Of a stretch of 64,000 nt of DNA, positions 34,615 through 42,957 are shown piece after piece. The notes below the pieces were generated by a model that saw nothing but the letters and a program-made list of their open reading frames with translations, was not told the origin of the DNA and ran no database searches. Made by a program: the position numbers and the translations under genes. Origin of the DNA: Aliamphritea ceti (GTDB lineage: Bacteria > Pseudomonadota > Gammaproteobacteria > Pseudomonadales > Balneatricaceae); assembly GCF_024347215.1 (NCBI RefSeq), contig NZ_AP025282.1:1922001-1986000 (forward strand), given 5' to 3'. The stretch's first letter is position 1; the number at the start of each line of letters is the position of its first letter.

Positions 34615-36210
34615 TTAACGTGACTTGCTGATGTCGATATACAGGGTTAACTGCTGGCCCGGCTTAATGTATTTTTGATTTTCCAGGTTATTCCAACGTT
34701 TTATGTCATTGATCGTAACACTGAACTTATTTGCTATGCCGTACAAAGAGTCACCGTTTCGTACCTGATAGCCTATACGTCGGGTTAATTGCTGGTCACG
34801 TTTGCTCAGTGTTGTCGCGCTTTTAGGTTGCTTCCAGATAACCAGTTGCTGACCTATTTGCAGTGGTGTTTTAGTGCTCATCTGATTCCAGCCGGCAATT
34901 TGCTTAGGGCTGACGCTATAAGAGCGGGCGATTGACCACAGGCTGTCACCGCTACTCACTTTGTAGTGGCGTTTTTCGCGATTACTTTGTGCTAACTGAT
35001 TTTCTTTACGGTTAAGTCGCTGCGATGCGCTCAGAGCATACTGGCCAGAATCCTGCTGAGCGGTTGGAATCAGTAATGTTCTGCCAGCGCGGATATTGTT
35101 GCTTGCTAATTTATTGGTGCTGCGCAGAACTGATGTGGTGATATTGTGGTTGGCTGCAATGGTGCTCAGAGAGTCGCCTGACTTGATGGTATAGCGGCTC
35201 CAGTTCACTCTGCTTTCAGGAGGAATCTGTGCCAGCTGCTGACGAAACTGTTCTGCATTTTTAACCGGAATCAACAGGCGGTGCGGGCCTGAAGGGTCTG
35301 TGGCCCAACGGTTGAATCCCGGGTTTAGCTGATACAGCTCCTGGGTGCTGATATTGGCCATTTTAGCGGCTTGTGCAAGGTCAATTTGGCTGCCTATATC
35401 AACGATTTCAAAGTATGGCTGATTATTCAGAGGTGGTAATTTTAGCTGATGTTGCTCTGCGTCCCGGACCAGTTTAGCGACGGCCAGTAACTTTGGCACA
35501 TAGGCCATTGTTTCCCGCGGTAGTTTGAGTGACCAGTAATCAGTTGGCAGCCCTGCATTTCTGTTTTTACGCATGGCTTTAGAAACAGTGCCCCCACCTG
35601 CATTGTATGCCGCGAGAGCCAGTAGCCAGTCACCGTCAAAGCGTTTATTCAACTGTTCCAGATAATTAAGCGCTGTTTCGGTAGACGTAATGATGTCCCG
35701 ACGACCGTCATACCACCAGTTAGATTTGATACCAAAATACTTTGCTGTGCTGGGAATAAACTGCCACGGACCAGAAGCGCGTCCTGATGAGTAAGCGAAG
35801 GGGTCATAGGCGCTTTCGACCACTGGCAGTAAAGCAAGCTCTGTCGGTAAACCGCGTTCTTTAATCCGATTAAGAATGTAATGGTAGTAACGACTGGAGC
35901 GCTGACCTACACGCTGCATGTACTGAGGATGACCTGCATACCATTTTAGCTGTGCTGCAATGCGCGCCTGATCAGTATCCAGATCAAGTTGCATACCTTC
36001 ACGGGTCAGGCTCCAAAGGTCTGTGTTACGTGGGGAGTTCAGTAGCGGTGTTACAGCTGCCGGAGATGCGGAGTTTTGAACTAGCACCTGTTCAGATTTA
36101 CTGTTGGTTTGAGCATCAGGGTCATTGCTTTGAGACTTCAGGTTGCCACTGTTTTGACAGCCAGTAAGCAGGATAGCAGTTGAGGTGACTGCGAGTAGAT
36201 AACGACCCAT
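34615..36210 (-). CDS. mltD: Membrane-bound lytic transglycosylase D with LysM repeats
   Basis: A 531-residue outer-membrane lipoprotein. The lipobox is Leu-Leu-Thr-Gly-Cys at residues 14-18. The lysozyme-like domain has catalytic Glu132 in Val-Val-Glu-Ser-Ala-Tyr-Asp-Pro and later Ala-Ala-Tyr-Asn-Ala-Gly-Gly-Gly. Three LysM modules follow (about residues 343-386, 417-460 and 482-525), each with Gly-Asp-Ser-Leu; E. coli MltD has two. It cleaves peptidoglycan to anhydroMurNAc products. It follows gloB, an order shared with E. coli and Pseudomonas, with a GC-rich hairpin between them. Confidence 0.94.
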   Translation of the reverse strand: MGRYLLAVTSTAILLTGCQNSGNLKSQSNDPDAQTNSKSEQVLVQNSASPAAVTPLLNSPRNTDLWSLTREGMQLDLDTDQARIAAQLKWYAGHPQYMQRVGQRSSRYYHYILNRIKERGLPTELALLPVVESAYDPFAYSSGRASGPWQFIPSTAKYFGIKSNWWYDGRRDIITSTETALNYLEQLNKRFDGDWLLALAAYNAGGGTVSKAMRKNRNAGLPTDYWSLKLPRETMAYVPKLLAVAKLVRDAEQHQLKLPPLNNQPYFEIVDIGSQIDLAQAAKMANISTQELYQLNPGFNRWATDPSGPHRLLIPVKNAEQFRQQLAQIPPESRVNWSRYTIKSGDSLSTIAANHNITTSVLRSTNKLASNNIRAGRTLLIPTAQQDSGQYALSASQRLNRKENQLAQSNREKRHYKVSSGDSLWSIARSYSVSPKQIAGWNQMSTKTPLQIGQQLVIWKQPKSATTLSKRDQQLTRRIGYQVRNGDSLYGIANKFSVTINDIKRWNNLENQKYIKPGQQLTLYIDISKSR

Positions 36211-36254
36211 GCAGAGATGCCTTAAATTCAGTTAAAAGGCAGCATTTTATGGAG

Positions 36255-36289
36255 CCCCGGCGGGTGGGTCAAGAGCCCACTCGCCGGGG
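36255..36289 (-). repeat. GC-rich 14-bp hairpin between gloB and mltD
   Basis: CCCCGGCGGGTGGG (36255-36268) and CCCACTCGCCGGGG (36276-36289) pair over 14 bp with a single G-T pair and a seven-base loop. No T-run follows on the minus strand. It may terminate weakly, protect the gloB mRNA 3' end, or be a repetitive extragenic palindrome. Confidence 0.85.
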
Positions 36290-36360
36290 ATTGCAGCTTT
36301 TAGCAAATTCGACTTTTGAATGAATATGTCAATAGGAATTAAGTGGTTAGCTTAATTGCT

Positions 36361-37134
36361 TTAAAAATTATTTTTCCATTCCCGTAAAGCTGCGAATACT
36401 TGCGTTTCTGACGTGTTTGCCTGAGCATCGTATTGAATAGCTGCAGCAATTACAGTTGGTTGATCAGTGCGCATATAAGGATTAACACGCTTTTCCTGGG
36501 CAATATTACTTGGCAGCGTTTCTTTGTTTTCCTGTCGTAGTGCATGACAGTTTTCAGTGCACTTTTGAATGTCTGTATTGTCAGGCTCGACAGCTGCGGC
36601 AAATGCCAGATTTGCCATCGAATATTCATGGGTACAATACACCAGGGTGCTGTCAGATAAGTCGCGGAAGTAGTGCATGGCAGCCAGCATTTGTTCAGGT
36701 GAACCTTCAAACAGACGTCCACATCCTGCAAGGAAGAGAGTATCGCCGCAGAATAATTGCGGAGTGACGCCATCAATCAGGTAGCTGATGTGATCAAGAG
36801 TATGTCCTGGGACGGCATGAATAATGACCGGTAAACCAAAAATTTCTAAAACGGAGTCGTTATTCAGAGGTTCAGTCACACCTTTAAAAGGAGATTCTTC
36901 AGGGCCATATACCGGAATATCACGGTCAGCGGTTAGTGCCGCTACGCCATCTGTATGGTCATAGTGATGGTGAGTAATAAGAATACCGGCTAAATTCAGG
37001 TCGTGCTCATCGAGAAAGGCTTCAACAGGTTCAGCCTGGCCAGGGTCAACAACAAAGATGTTGGCGGTTTCAGGCGCATGGATTGCCCATATGTAGTTAT
37101 CATCAAATGCTGATATTGGAGTGACGTTAAGCAT
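36361..37134 (-). CDS. gloB: Hydroxyacylglutathione hydrolase (glyoxalase II)
   Basis: A 257-residue binuclear metal hydrolase that splits S-lactoylglutathione to D-lactate and glutathione in methylglyoxal detoxification. The metallo-beta-lactamase motif is Thr-His-His-His-Tyr-Asp-His, followed by Pro-Gly-His-Thr and the C-terminal Asn-Pro-Tyr-Met-Arg. The final His-Glu-Tyr metal site (Cys-Thr-His-Glu-Tyr) is present. It lies upstream of mltD. Its 5' neighbour is the redox cassette beginning at 37423, transcribed the other way. Confidence 0.95.
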   Translation of the reverse strand: MLNVTPISAFDDNYIWAIHAPETANIFVVDPGQAEPVEAFLDEHDLNLAGILITHHHYDHTDGVAALTADRDIPVYGPEESPFKGVTEPLNNDSVLEIFGLPVIIHAVPGHTLDHISYLIDGVTPQLFCGDTLFLAGCGRLFEGSPEQMLAAMHYFRDLSDSTLVYCTHEYSMANLAFAAAVEPDNTDIQKCTENCHALRQENKETLPSNIAQEKRVNPYMRTDQPTVIAAAIQYDAQANTSETQVFAALREWKNNF

Positions 37135-37422
37135 TGTAAACCTCTTGGGCGGATCGTAAGTATATTTGGATTGTAATAATAAACATCGGCTTAGGCCAGA
37201 TCTCAGAAGGCTATGTCGCTTAAAGTTAAACTATGCCTTAAAACGCATGTTTTGCCATATCTGTTGGACCTCATAAAATCACCTATTTATGCTACACAGA
37301 GTGAGACTTATCATCTTGATTTAAAATATTTTTACGCATGTTTTCCTCTTTTTCAGAAAAAGATTGAAGCCCGGGTTCTGTGGGCTAGTCTGTAGATAGC
37401 ACATAGCGTGAGGGAATATTTG

Positions 37423-38430
37423 ATGTGTAGAGATAATGCGCTCAGTATTATTTTTTCTTTGGTATTTATGCCGGGAATTGCTGCTGTAGCAATAGCAGAA
37501 GATCTGCCTGATTATGCTGATCCGGTTATCTGGCGTTCCTCTGTGATGGCGGCTGAACCATCCCCCCGTGAAACCGCAATTGCCCAGCTGGGTAAACAAC
37601 TCTTTTTTGATCCGCGACTGAGTGCTGATAACACTATGTCCTGTGCCAGTTGTCACAAGCCGGATAAGGGCTGGTCTGATGGTGAGAAAAGTCCACTCGA
37701 CCGTCATGGCGTGCGGATCGGGCGGGCGACACCGGGTTTGCTGAACCTTTCTGAACATACGGTTTTTATGTGGGATGGCCGGTCAGATAATCTTGTTGAT
37801 CAGGCGGCATTGCCGATTACTTCACCCCGTGAAATGAATATGGATCTTGATGCACTAGTGTTGAGATTACGCAATATTCCTGTCTATAAAACTGGTTTTA
37901 CAGCGCTTTATGATGATGGTGTAACCGCGCGTAATTTACAGCATGCTATTGCCGGATTCGAGAAAACGCTGGTCAGCGGCGACAGCGTTTTTTCCGACTG
38001 GGTGGCTGGGGATAAGCAAGCCATGAATGCGCAGCAGCAGCTTGGTTTTGAGCTGTTTATTGATCCGCAAAAAGGTAATTGCGTTGTCTGTCATCATCCT
38101 CCGGGGTTTACTGATAATGGATTCCATAACCTGGGGCTGGTGAATTTGCAGCAGGAAAATGCTGATCTGGGTCGTTTTAACATTCGTCCGGTAGCTGTAC
38201 TTAAAGGCGCTTTCAGAACGCCGGGTCTGAAAGATATTGAACTGACAGCACCTTATTTTCATGATGGTTCTGCAGACAGTCTCGACTCAGTAATGGACTA
38301 TTACATTAAGGGCGGCAGACATCAGTCTGACGTGTCGCCTAACTTTAAACCTTTAGATATTAATCAACAGGAAAAGCAGGCGCTGGTGGCGTTTTTAAAA
38401 GCGTTGACGTCCAGGGATGCAGGGAGATAA
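37423..38430 (+). CDS. MauG/CcpA-family dihaem cytochrome c peroxidase
   Basis: A 335-residue protein predicted to be exported: signal peptide of about 25 residues ending near Ala-Ile-Ala-Glu. Two c-type haem sites are Cys-Ala-Ser-Cys-His (residues 74-78) and Cys-Val-Val-Cys-His (220-224), with Phe-Arg-Thr-Pro-Gly-Leu and Pro-Tyr-Phe-His-Asp-Gly-Ser after them: the CCP/MauG family layout. MauG members oxidise protein targets with bis-Fe(IV); CcpA members reduce hydrogen peroxide. I cannot tell which. The ATG at 37423 has GAGGGA eight bases upstream. It opens a six-gene cassette and is two bases from the cupredoxin gene. Confidence 0.87.
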   Translation: MCRDNALSIIFSLVFMPGIAAVAIAEDLPDYADPVIWRSSVMAAEPSPRETAIAQLGKQLFFDPRLSADNTMSCASCHKPDKGWSDGEKSPLDRHGVRIGRATPGLLNLSEHTVFMWDGRSDNLVDQAALPITSPREMNMDLDALVLRLRNIPVYKTGFTALYDDGVTARNLQHAIAGFEKTLVSGDSVFSDWVAGDKQAMNAQQQLGFELFIDPQKGNCVVCHHPPGFTDNGFHNLGLVNLQQENADLGRFNIRPVAVLKGAFRTPGLKDIELTAPYFHDGSADSLDSVMDYYIKGGRHQSDVSPNFKPLDINQQEKQALVAFLKALTSRDAGR

Positions 38431-38432
38431 GC

Positions 38433-38750
38433 ATGAAAATGAGTTTGATGCTTGTGGTCATAATGGGGCTTGCCGGAATGGAAAGCGTTGCACAGGAGTA
38501 TGAAATTGGCCAAAAGAATAAAGAGTTCACCGTAAAGGAGTTGACGGTCAGGGTAGGCGATAAGATGGTCTTCACTAATCAGGATCCTTTTTTTCATAAC
38601 ATATACAGCTTGTCTGAAAAGCAATCTTTTGATTTGGGGTCGTATCCTAAGGGTAATCAGCGTTCTGTGGTGGCGGAAAAGCCTGGCACGCTGAAAGTGG
38701 AGTGCGCGATACATCCCAATATGCAAATGATCATTCATGTAGAAGAGTGA
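38433..38750 (+). CDS. Periplasmic cupredoxin (type 1 copper) protein
   Basis: A 105-residue exported blue-copper protein. The signal peptide ends near Ser-Val-Ala-Gln (about residue 20). The type 1 ligands fit His55 (Phe-Phe-His-Asn), Cys91, His94 and Met97 in Cys-Ala-Ile-His-Pro-Asn-Met. Size and motif resemble plastocyanin/pseudoazurin-like proteins sometimes annotated 'methylamine utilization'. Its neighbours suggest electron transfer to or from the dihaem peroxidase or dihaem cytochrome. It starts two bases after the peroxidase stop and ends seven before the cytochrome. Confidence 0.87.
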   Translation: MKMSLMLVVIMGLAGMESVAQEYEIGQKNKEFTVKELTVRVGDKMVFTNQDPFFHNIYSLSEKQSFDLGSYPKGNQRSVVAEKPGTLKVECAIHPNMQMIIHVEE

Positions 38751-38757
38751 ACCGCGG

Positions 38758-39501
38758 GTGACAAGGATGCTGAAAATAAACATGCATGGTTTATCTAAAG
38801 GTCTGATGGTAGTACTAGTTTCATGGGCGTTACTGATCTGTACATCACTGCTGGCCAAAGATGATGCGGGCCTTGCAGCCGGTGCCAGCCTTTTTGCAGA
38901 ACGCTGCGTGCTTTGTCACGGTGATAAAGGTATGGGGGACGGAGTACTAACCTTGCTGGTTGAAAACTACCCTTCCACAAACCTGATGAGCCAACGTTAT
39001 GGTCGCAAGCATCAGGATATCATTGAAAATATACGTTTTGGTGGTGCACTGGGAAAGATGAGTTTGTATTCCCCTCCCTGGGAGAATGAACTTAGCAGTG
39101 ATGAAATTAAAACTGTTGCTAGCTTTGTCAGTCATTTGTATGAGCATCCGGAAGCTGGCGCTGAATTATTGGCTGAAGCTGCAGATAATGGCGTGAATGA
39201 TGTACTTCGGGGGAAGTTTATTTTTCTGACCCGTTGTGCGGTGTGCCATGGTGAAACCGGCCACGGTGATGGCAAGCTGGCTGGAAGAGTGATTAAAAAT
39301 CCTCCGCCCTATGACCTTACCAAGAGTGCAAGATCGGAGGCATATTTAGAGAAAATAATACGTCTTGGCGGTGCTGAAATGGAGCGTTCTGGCAATATGC
39401 CACCCTGGGGGGAAGAGTTCACCCGTCAGGATATTGCTGCAGTGGTCGCGTATCTGATGACTTTGCGTACGGCTGAAAATCAGCAGGCAGGTGATGTATG
39501 A
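38758..39501 (+). CDS. Dihaem cytochrome c (two class I haem domains)
   Basis: A 247-residue protein with an N-terminal membrane or signal helix (about residues 14-32) and two similar c-type domains: Cys-Val-Leu-Cys-His (50-54) and Cys-Ala-Val-Cys-His (160-164), each followed by a Gly-Met-Gly-Asp or His-Gly-Asp turn and a Met-containing loop (Pro-Pro-Trp-x-x-Glu) that probably gives the axial methionine. The fold suggests a tandem duplication. The start at GTG 38758 is uncertain; ATGs at 38767 and 38785 are alternatives. Its last codons overlap the sensor kinase start (ATGA), so translation is coupled. Confidence 0.87.
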   Translation: MTRMLKINMHGLSKGLMVVLVSWALLICTSLLAKDDAGLAAGASLFAERCVLCHGDKGMGDGVLTLLVENYPSTNLMSQRYGRKHQDIIENIRFGGALGKMSLYSPPWENELSSDEIKTVASFVSHLYEHPEAGAELLAEAADNGVNDVLRGKFIFLTRCAVCHGETGHGDGKLAGRVIKNPPPYDLTKSARSEAYLEKIIRLGGAEMERSGNMPPWGEEFTRQDIAAVVAYLMTLRTAENQQAGDV

Positions 39502-41693
39502 CGATGAATAAAGCCAGGATTGATAAAGCAGTTATTCTTGGGGTCTTGCTTGTTGGTGTTTTAGTTTCTTATGGATTACAAAGTTTTATCTGGCAGTCCA
39601 GCAGTAAAGAGGCTCGCTATGAGTTTGAATCTCAAACTTCAAATCTGACATTGTTTATTATTGATGATTTTCAGAATCTTATAGATGAGTTTGTGGTGTT
39701 TTCCGGTGCCGCCAGGGAGCTTGCCGCGACTGTAAAGCCTGTGAAACTGGTCTATACGTTGGAAAAGCTACTGCTGGAGCATCATAAACCACTGTTCTTT
39801 ACCATTTATTCCCGCTCTTCTGCAGAAGCCTCTTATCGAGCTGATAGTGCCTGGCAGCACCGCTACTATTTTGGCGACAAAATTGAGCCTGAATTACGCC
39901 AGGCTGTTGAGCAAATGGAAGATAGTGGAAAACATCAGTTGAAGAGTTTCTTCTTTAGTTTGCCATCTATTGGTCATACCGTCTGTATGGTTGATGATTT
40001 GGGTATTGGTACCGCGACGGTAGAGCATAGCTTTATCACCGCTTGCTTTGAACTGGCGACTTTTCTTGATCCGGTGCTACAGCGTTCTTCCTACGACTGG
40101 CTGGATATCTATCTTTACTCAGGTGGAATAGTTGAAGGTTATCAGCAGATATATCAGTTTTCTGAGTCTGGTCGCTCAGATATTAAGGATCCGTTGGCAG
40201 AACAATCAGGTCGTTCAATTTTCTTACCCCGGGTTGTTGAGGCGGGTGGGCAGCAGTTGTCGGTTCTATTTACAGCCAGGCCTCAACCAGGGCAGGGAAT
40301 TTGGGTGGATTATTTGCCGCTCATCTTTGGCGTGTTTCTGACGTTATTGATTGCCCTGTATCTGGTAAGTGTATCGCGGCGTAATGCCGAAGTTAGTCGT
40401 AAAGTTGAGCTTAAAACGCGTGAATTGACCAAGGCTAAAGTGAAGTTAGAAATAGAGGTTGAAAACAAAGGATATCTCTATCAGAAGATTAAAGCTTCGG
40501 TTGATAATTTGGAGTCGGTCACAAATTCGGTTAACGGCGTGATCTGGGAAGCTAATCCGGAAACAATGGAGTACACCTATATCAGTAGTCAGGTTACTAA
40601 TATTCTTGGTTACGAGCCGGAAGAATACTTAAGTGGGCGTTTTAAGCTGGGCGGGCAGAAGGTGCCGGAAGGCCAGTTATCGATTAGGGAAATGTTACTT
40701 GAGAAAATGCCTGGCGAGGAAAATTTCACACTTGAATATCAGGGATATCGTAGAGATGGAAAGTTAATATGGGTGCGAAACATAATCACTAAGGTTTTTG
40801 AGAGTGACAAGCTAGTGCGAATTCGCGGTGTGTTTCTGGACATTACGGAAGAGAAAAGTCACGAAACTGAACGGCTGGAGATGGAGAGCCAGTTGAAGCA
40901 CGCACAGAAAATGGAGGCTATTGGTCAGTTAGCTGCCGGAATTGCCCATGAGATTAACACTCCGTCGCAGTTTGTGGGCGATAACCTCAATTTTATTCAG
41001 GATGCGATGAATGACAGCTTTGCGTATATCGGAACCCTTGAAAAATTGTTGAAGCAGGCAGGCAATGATTCAGCGATGACTGCTATGCAGAATGCACATC
41101 AGGAGCAGGATATTGAGTTTCTAAGTGAGGAGGTGCCGCCGGCACTTGAGCAATCCATTGATGGTATTTCCCGGATTTCTAAGATTGTGTCTGCTATGAA
41201 AGAGTTTTCGCATCCTGGCCTGGAAAATAAACAGAAGGTCGATCTGAATCATGCTATTGAAAGTACCGTCGTAGTGGCGCGGAATGAATGGAAATACCTT
41301 GCCGACGTTCATTTGGAAATGGCTGATGATTTACCGATGGTGAATTGTTTTCCCGGTGAAATTAATCAGACAATCCTTAATATGATTGTTAATTCAGCCC
41401 ATGCCATCGAGGCAAAAACAGCTGGAGAGGATAAAGGCAACATCACCATAACAACCTCTGCGGATGATGGTCAGGTAGTTATCGAAATTGCTGACGATGG
41501 CATTGGTATGGAGGAGCATGTACGAAACCGTGTTTTTGAGCATTTCTTTACCACCAAGGAAGTCGGTAAAGGTACCGGTCAGGGATTATCGATTGCTTAT
41601 TCAGTCATAGTTGAAAAGCACAGCGGCTCGTTGGTAGTGGACAGTCATCCGGGAGATGGCAGTCGTTTTACGATCACATTGCCACTTGATTGA
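39498..41693 (+). CDS. Membrane PAS sensor histidine kinase
   Basis: A 731-residue hybrid-free kinase. Two membrane helices (about residues 12-34 and 273-297) flank a periplasmic domain of about 235 residues with no family I recognise. Cytoplasmic parts: a coiled coil, a PAS/PAC domain (about 330-450), then HisKA with His484 in Gly-Ile-Ala-His-Glu-Ile-Asn-Thr-Pro, and HATPase with the N box (Asn632 region, Asn-Ser-Ala-His-Ala) and Gly-Lys-Gly-Thr-Gly-Gln-Gly. It overlaps the dihaem cytochrome gene and is followed by two receiver proteins, so it probably senses a periplasmic redox state and phosphorylates them. No DNA-binding response regulator is nearby. Confidence 0.9.
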   Translation: MTMNKARIDKAVILGVLLVGVLVSYGLQSFIWQSSSKEARYEFESQTSNLTLFIIDDFQNLIDEFVVFSGAARELAATVKPVKLVYTLEKLLLEHHKPLFFTIYSRSSAEASYRADSAWQHRYYFGDKIEPELRQAVEQMEDSGKHQLKSFFFSLPSIGHTVCMVDDLGIGTATVEHSFITACFELATFLDPVLQRSSYDWLDIYLYSGGIVEGYQQIYQFSESGRSDIKDPLAEQSGRSIFLPRVVEAGGQQLSVLFTARPQPGQGIWVDYLPLIFGVFLTLLIALYLVSVSRRNAEVSRKVELKTRELTKAKVKLEIEVENKGYLYQKIKASVDNLESVTNSVNGVIWEANPETMEYTYISSQVTNILGYEPEEYLSGRFKLGGQKVPEGQLSIREMLLEKMPGEENFTLEYQGYRRDGKLIWVRNIITKVFESDKLVRIRGVFLDITEEKSHETERLEMESQLKHAQKMEAIGQLAAGIAHEINTPSQFVGDNLNFIQDAMNDSFAYIGTLEKLLKQAGNDSAMTAMQNAHQEQDIEFLSEEVPPALEQSIDGISRISKIVSAMKEFSHPGLENKQKVDLNHAIESTVVVARNEWKYLADVHLEMADDLPMVNCFPGEINQTILNMIVNSAHAIEAKTAGEDKGNITITTSADDGQVVIEIADDGIGMEEHVRNRVFEHFFTTKEVGKGTGQGLSIAYSVIVEKHSGSLVVDSHPGDGSRFTITLPLD

Positions 41694-41733
41694 TGACGGG
41701 GCGTAGCGAAGCACTCTGCCAGGAGGCGGAAAT

Positions 41734-42894
41734 ATGAAAAACATCCTGTTTGTTGATGATGAAGTCAATGTGCTGAATGGCTTACGCCGGATGCTGCGTA
41801 ACCGTAAAACTGAATGGAATATGGTATTTGTCGACTCAGGTAATAAAGCACTTGAGTTACTGGAAGAGACTGCATTTGATGTGGTTGTAAGTGATATGCG
41901 GATGCCGGGTATGAGTGGTGCGCGGTTGCTGGCGAATATCCGTGGTAAATATCCACGGATGACCAGGATTGCTTTATCGGGGTATAGCGATACTGAAATG
42001 ATTCTGGAAAGTATCAAAGCGACACATTTATTTATTGCCAAGCCAGCGGATGCGACAACCTTATCTTCATTAATTGAACGTAGTTTGTCGATTCAGTCGA
42101 TTATTCAGGATCCTGAATTATGTGACTTTATCTCAGGAATTAGCTCTCTGCCATCTGTTCCGGTTATTTACGAAAAGCTTGTCAGAATTCTGGCTTCCAA
42201 AGATGCTTCAATCGATCAAGTTGCTCAGCTGATTGCCAGCGATATCAGCATGTCTGTCAAATTACTGCAGATTGTTAATTCAGCGTATTTTGGATTAGCA
42301 CGGGAAATTGTTTCACCTGCAGAGGCGACCGCGCATCTTGGTCTGGATGTCATTAAGAGCTTAGTATTGTCTATAAAAGTATTTGAAAAATTTGAAGAAG
42401 AGATAGATACACGTTGCCTGAATAACATTTGGCATAGAAGTCAGCTGGTGGGGAATATTGCTAAGAAAATTGCCCGTAAAGAAGGCTTTTCGCAAAAGGA
42501 AGCTGATCAGTTATTGATTGCAGGTATGTTGCAGGATCTCGGTGAGTTGGTAATGCTGCAGTACTTTCCTGACAGTCTGGCAGAAAATGCACAGTGGAAT
42601 GATATCAATGATGGAGATGCCATTCTGCAGGAAAAACAGGCGATAGGTGTTTCTCACGACCAGATAAGTGTCTACCTGCTGAGGTTATGGGGTATTCCTC
42701 AACAGGTTGTTGAATGCGTGGCATACCATCATTCTTCAGCGCATTTTGATAGTAATGAGCTTTCCATGCCGCATATATTGTTTTGTGCCAACGTTTTAGC
42801 GGAAGACATTATTAATGGCACTAATTTATCTGAAGGGCTTACTGAGCAAGGGCTGGTTGCTGAAGAGCGGCTTGCCAGTTGGTTGTTGTTATAA
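41734..42894 (+). CDS. Response regulator with HDOD output domain
   Basis: A 386-residue protein: receiver domain (residues 1-125) with acidic pair Asp-Asp-Glu at 8-10 and phosphoacceptor Asp54 in Val-Ser-Asp-Met-Arg-Met-Pro, then an HDOD domain (about 135-340) with Leu-Pro-Ser-Val-Pro-Val, Asp-Ile-Ser-Met-Ser-Val-Lys and Ile-Val-Asn-Ser-Ala. HDOD domains are HD-like and mostly lack the HD metal dyad; their outputs are protein-protein interactions in signalling. It lies 40 bases after the sensor kinase. Confidence 0.9.
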   Translation: MKNILFVDDEVNVLNGLRRMLRNRKTEWNMVFVDSGNKALELLEETAFDVVVSDMRMPGMSGARLLANIRGKYPRMTRIALSGYSDTEMILESIKATHLFIAKPADATTLSSLIERSLSIQSIIQDPELCDFISGISSLPSVPVIYEKLVRILASKDASIDQVAQLIASDISMSVKLLQIVNSAYFGLAREIVSPAEATAHLGLDVIKSLVLSIKVFEKFEEEIDTRCLNNIWHRSQLVGNIAKKIARKEGFSQKEADQLLIAGMLQDLGELVMLQYFPDSLAENAQWNDINDGDAILQEKQAIGVSHDQISVYLLRLWGIPQQVVECVAYHHSSAHFDSNELSMPHILFCANVLAEDIINGTNLSEGLTEQGLVAEERLASWLLL

Positions 42895-42957
42895 GCGTTT
42901 AAGCGGTGAGTTGAATGGCTGAGTAATTTTTCAGCATTACTGAATCATGGAGTGTTT

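Noticed and set aside
37213..37395. A 60-codon frame before the redox cassette
   Set aside because: No ribosome site, no recognisable motif, and composition like intergenic DNA.
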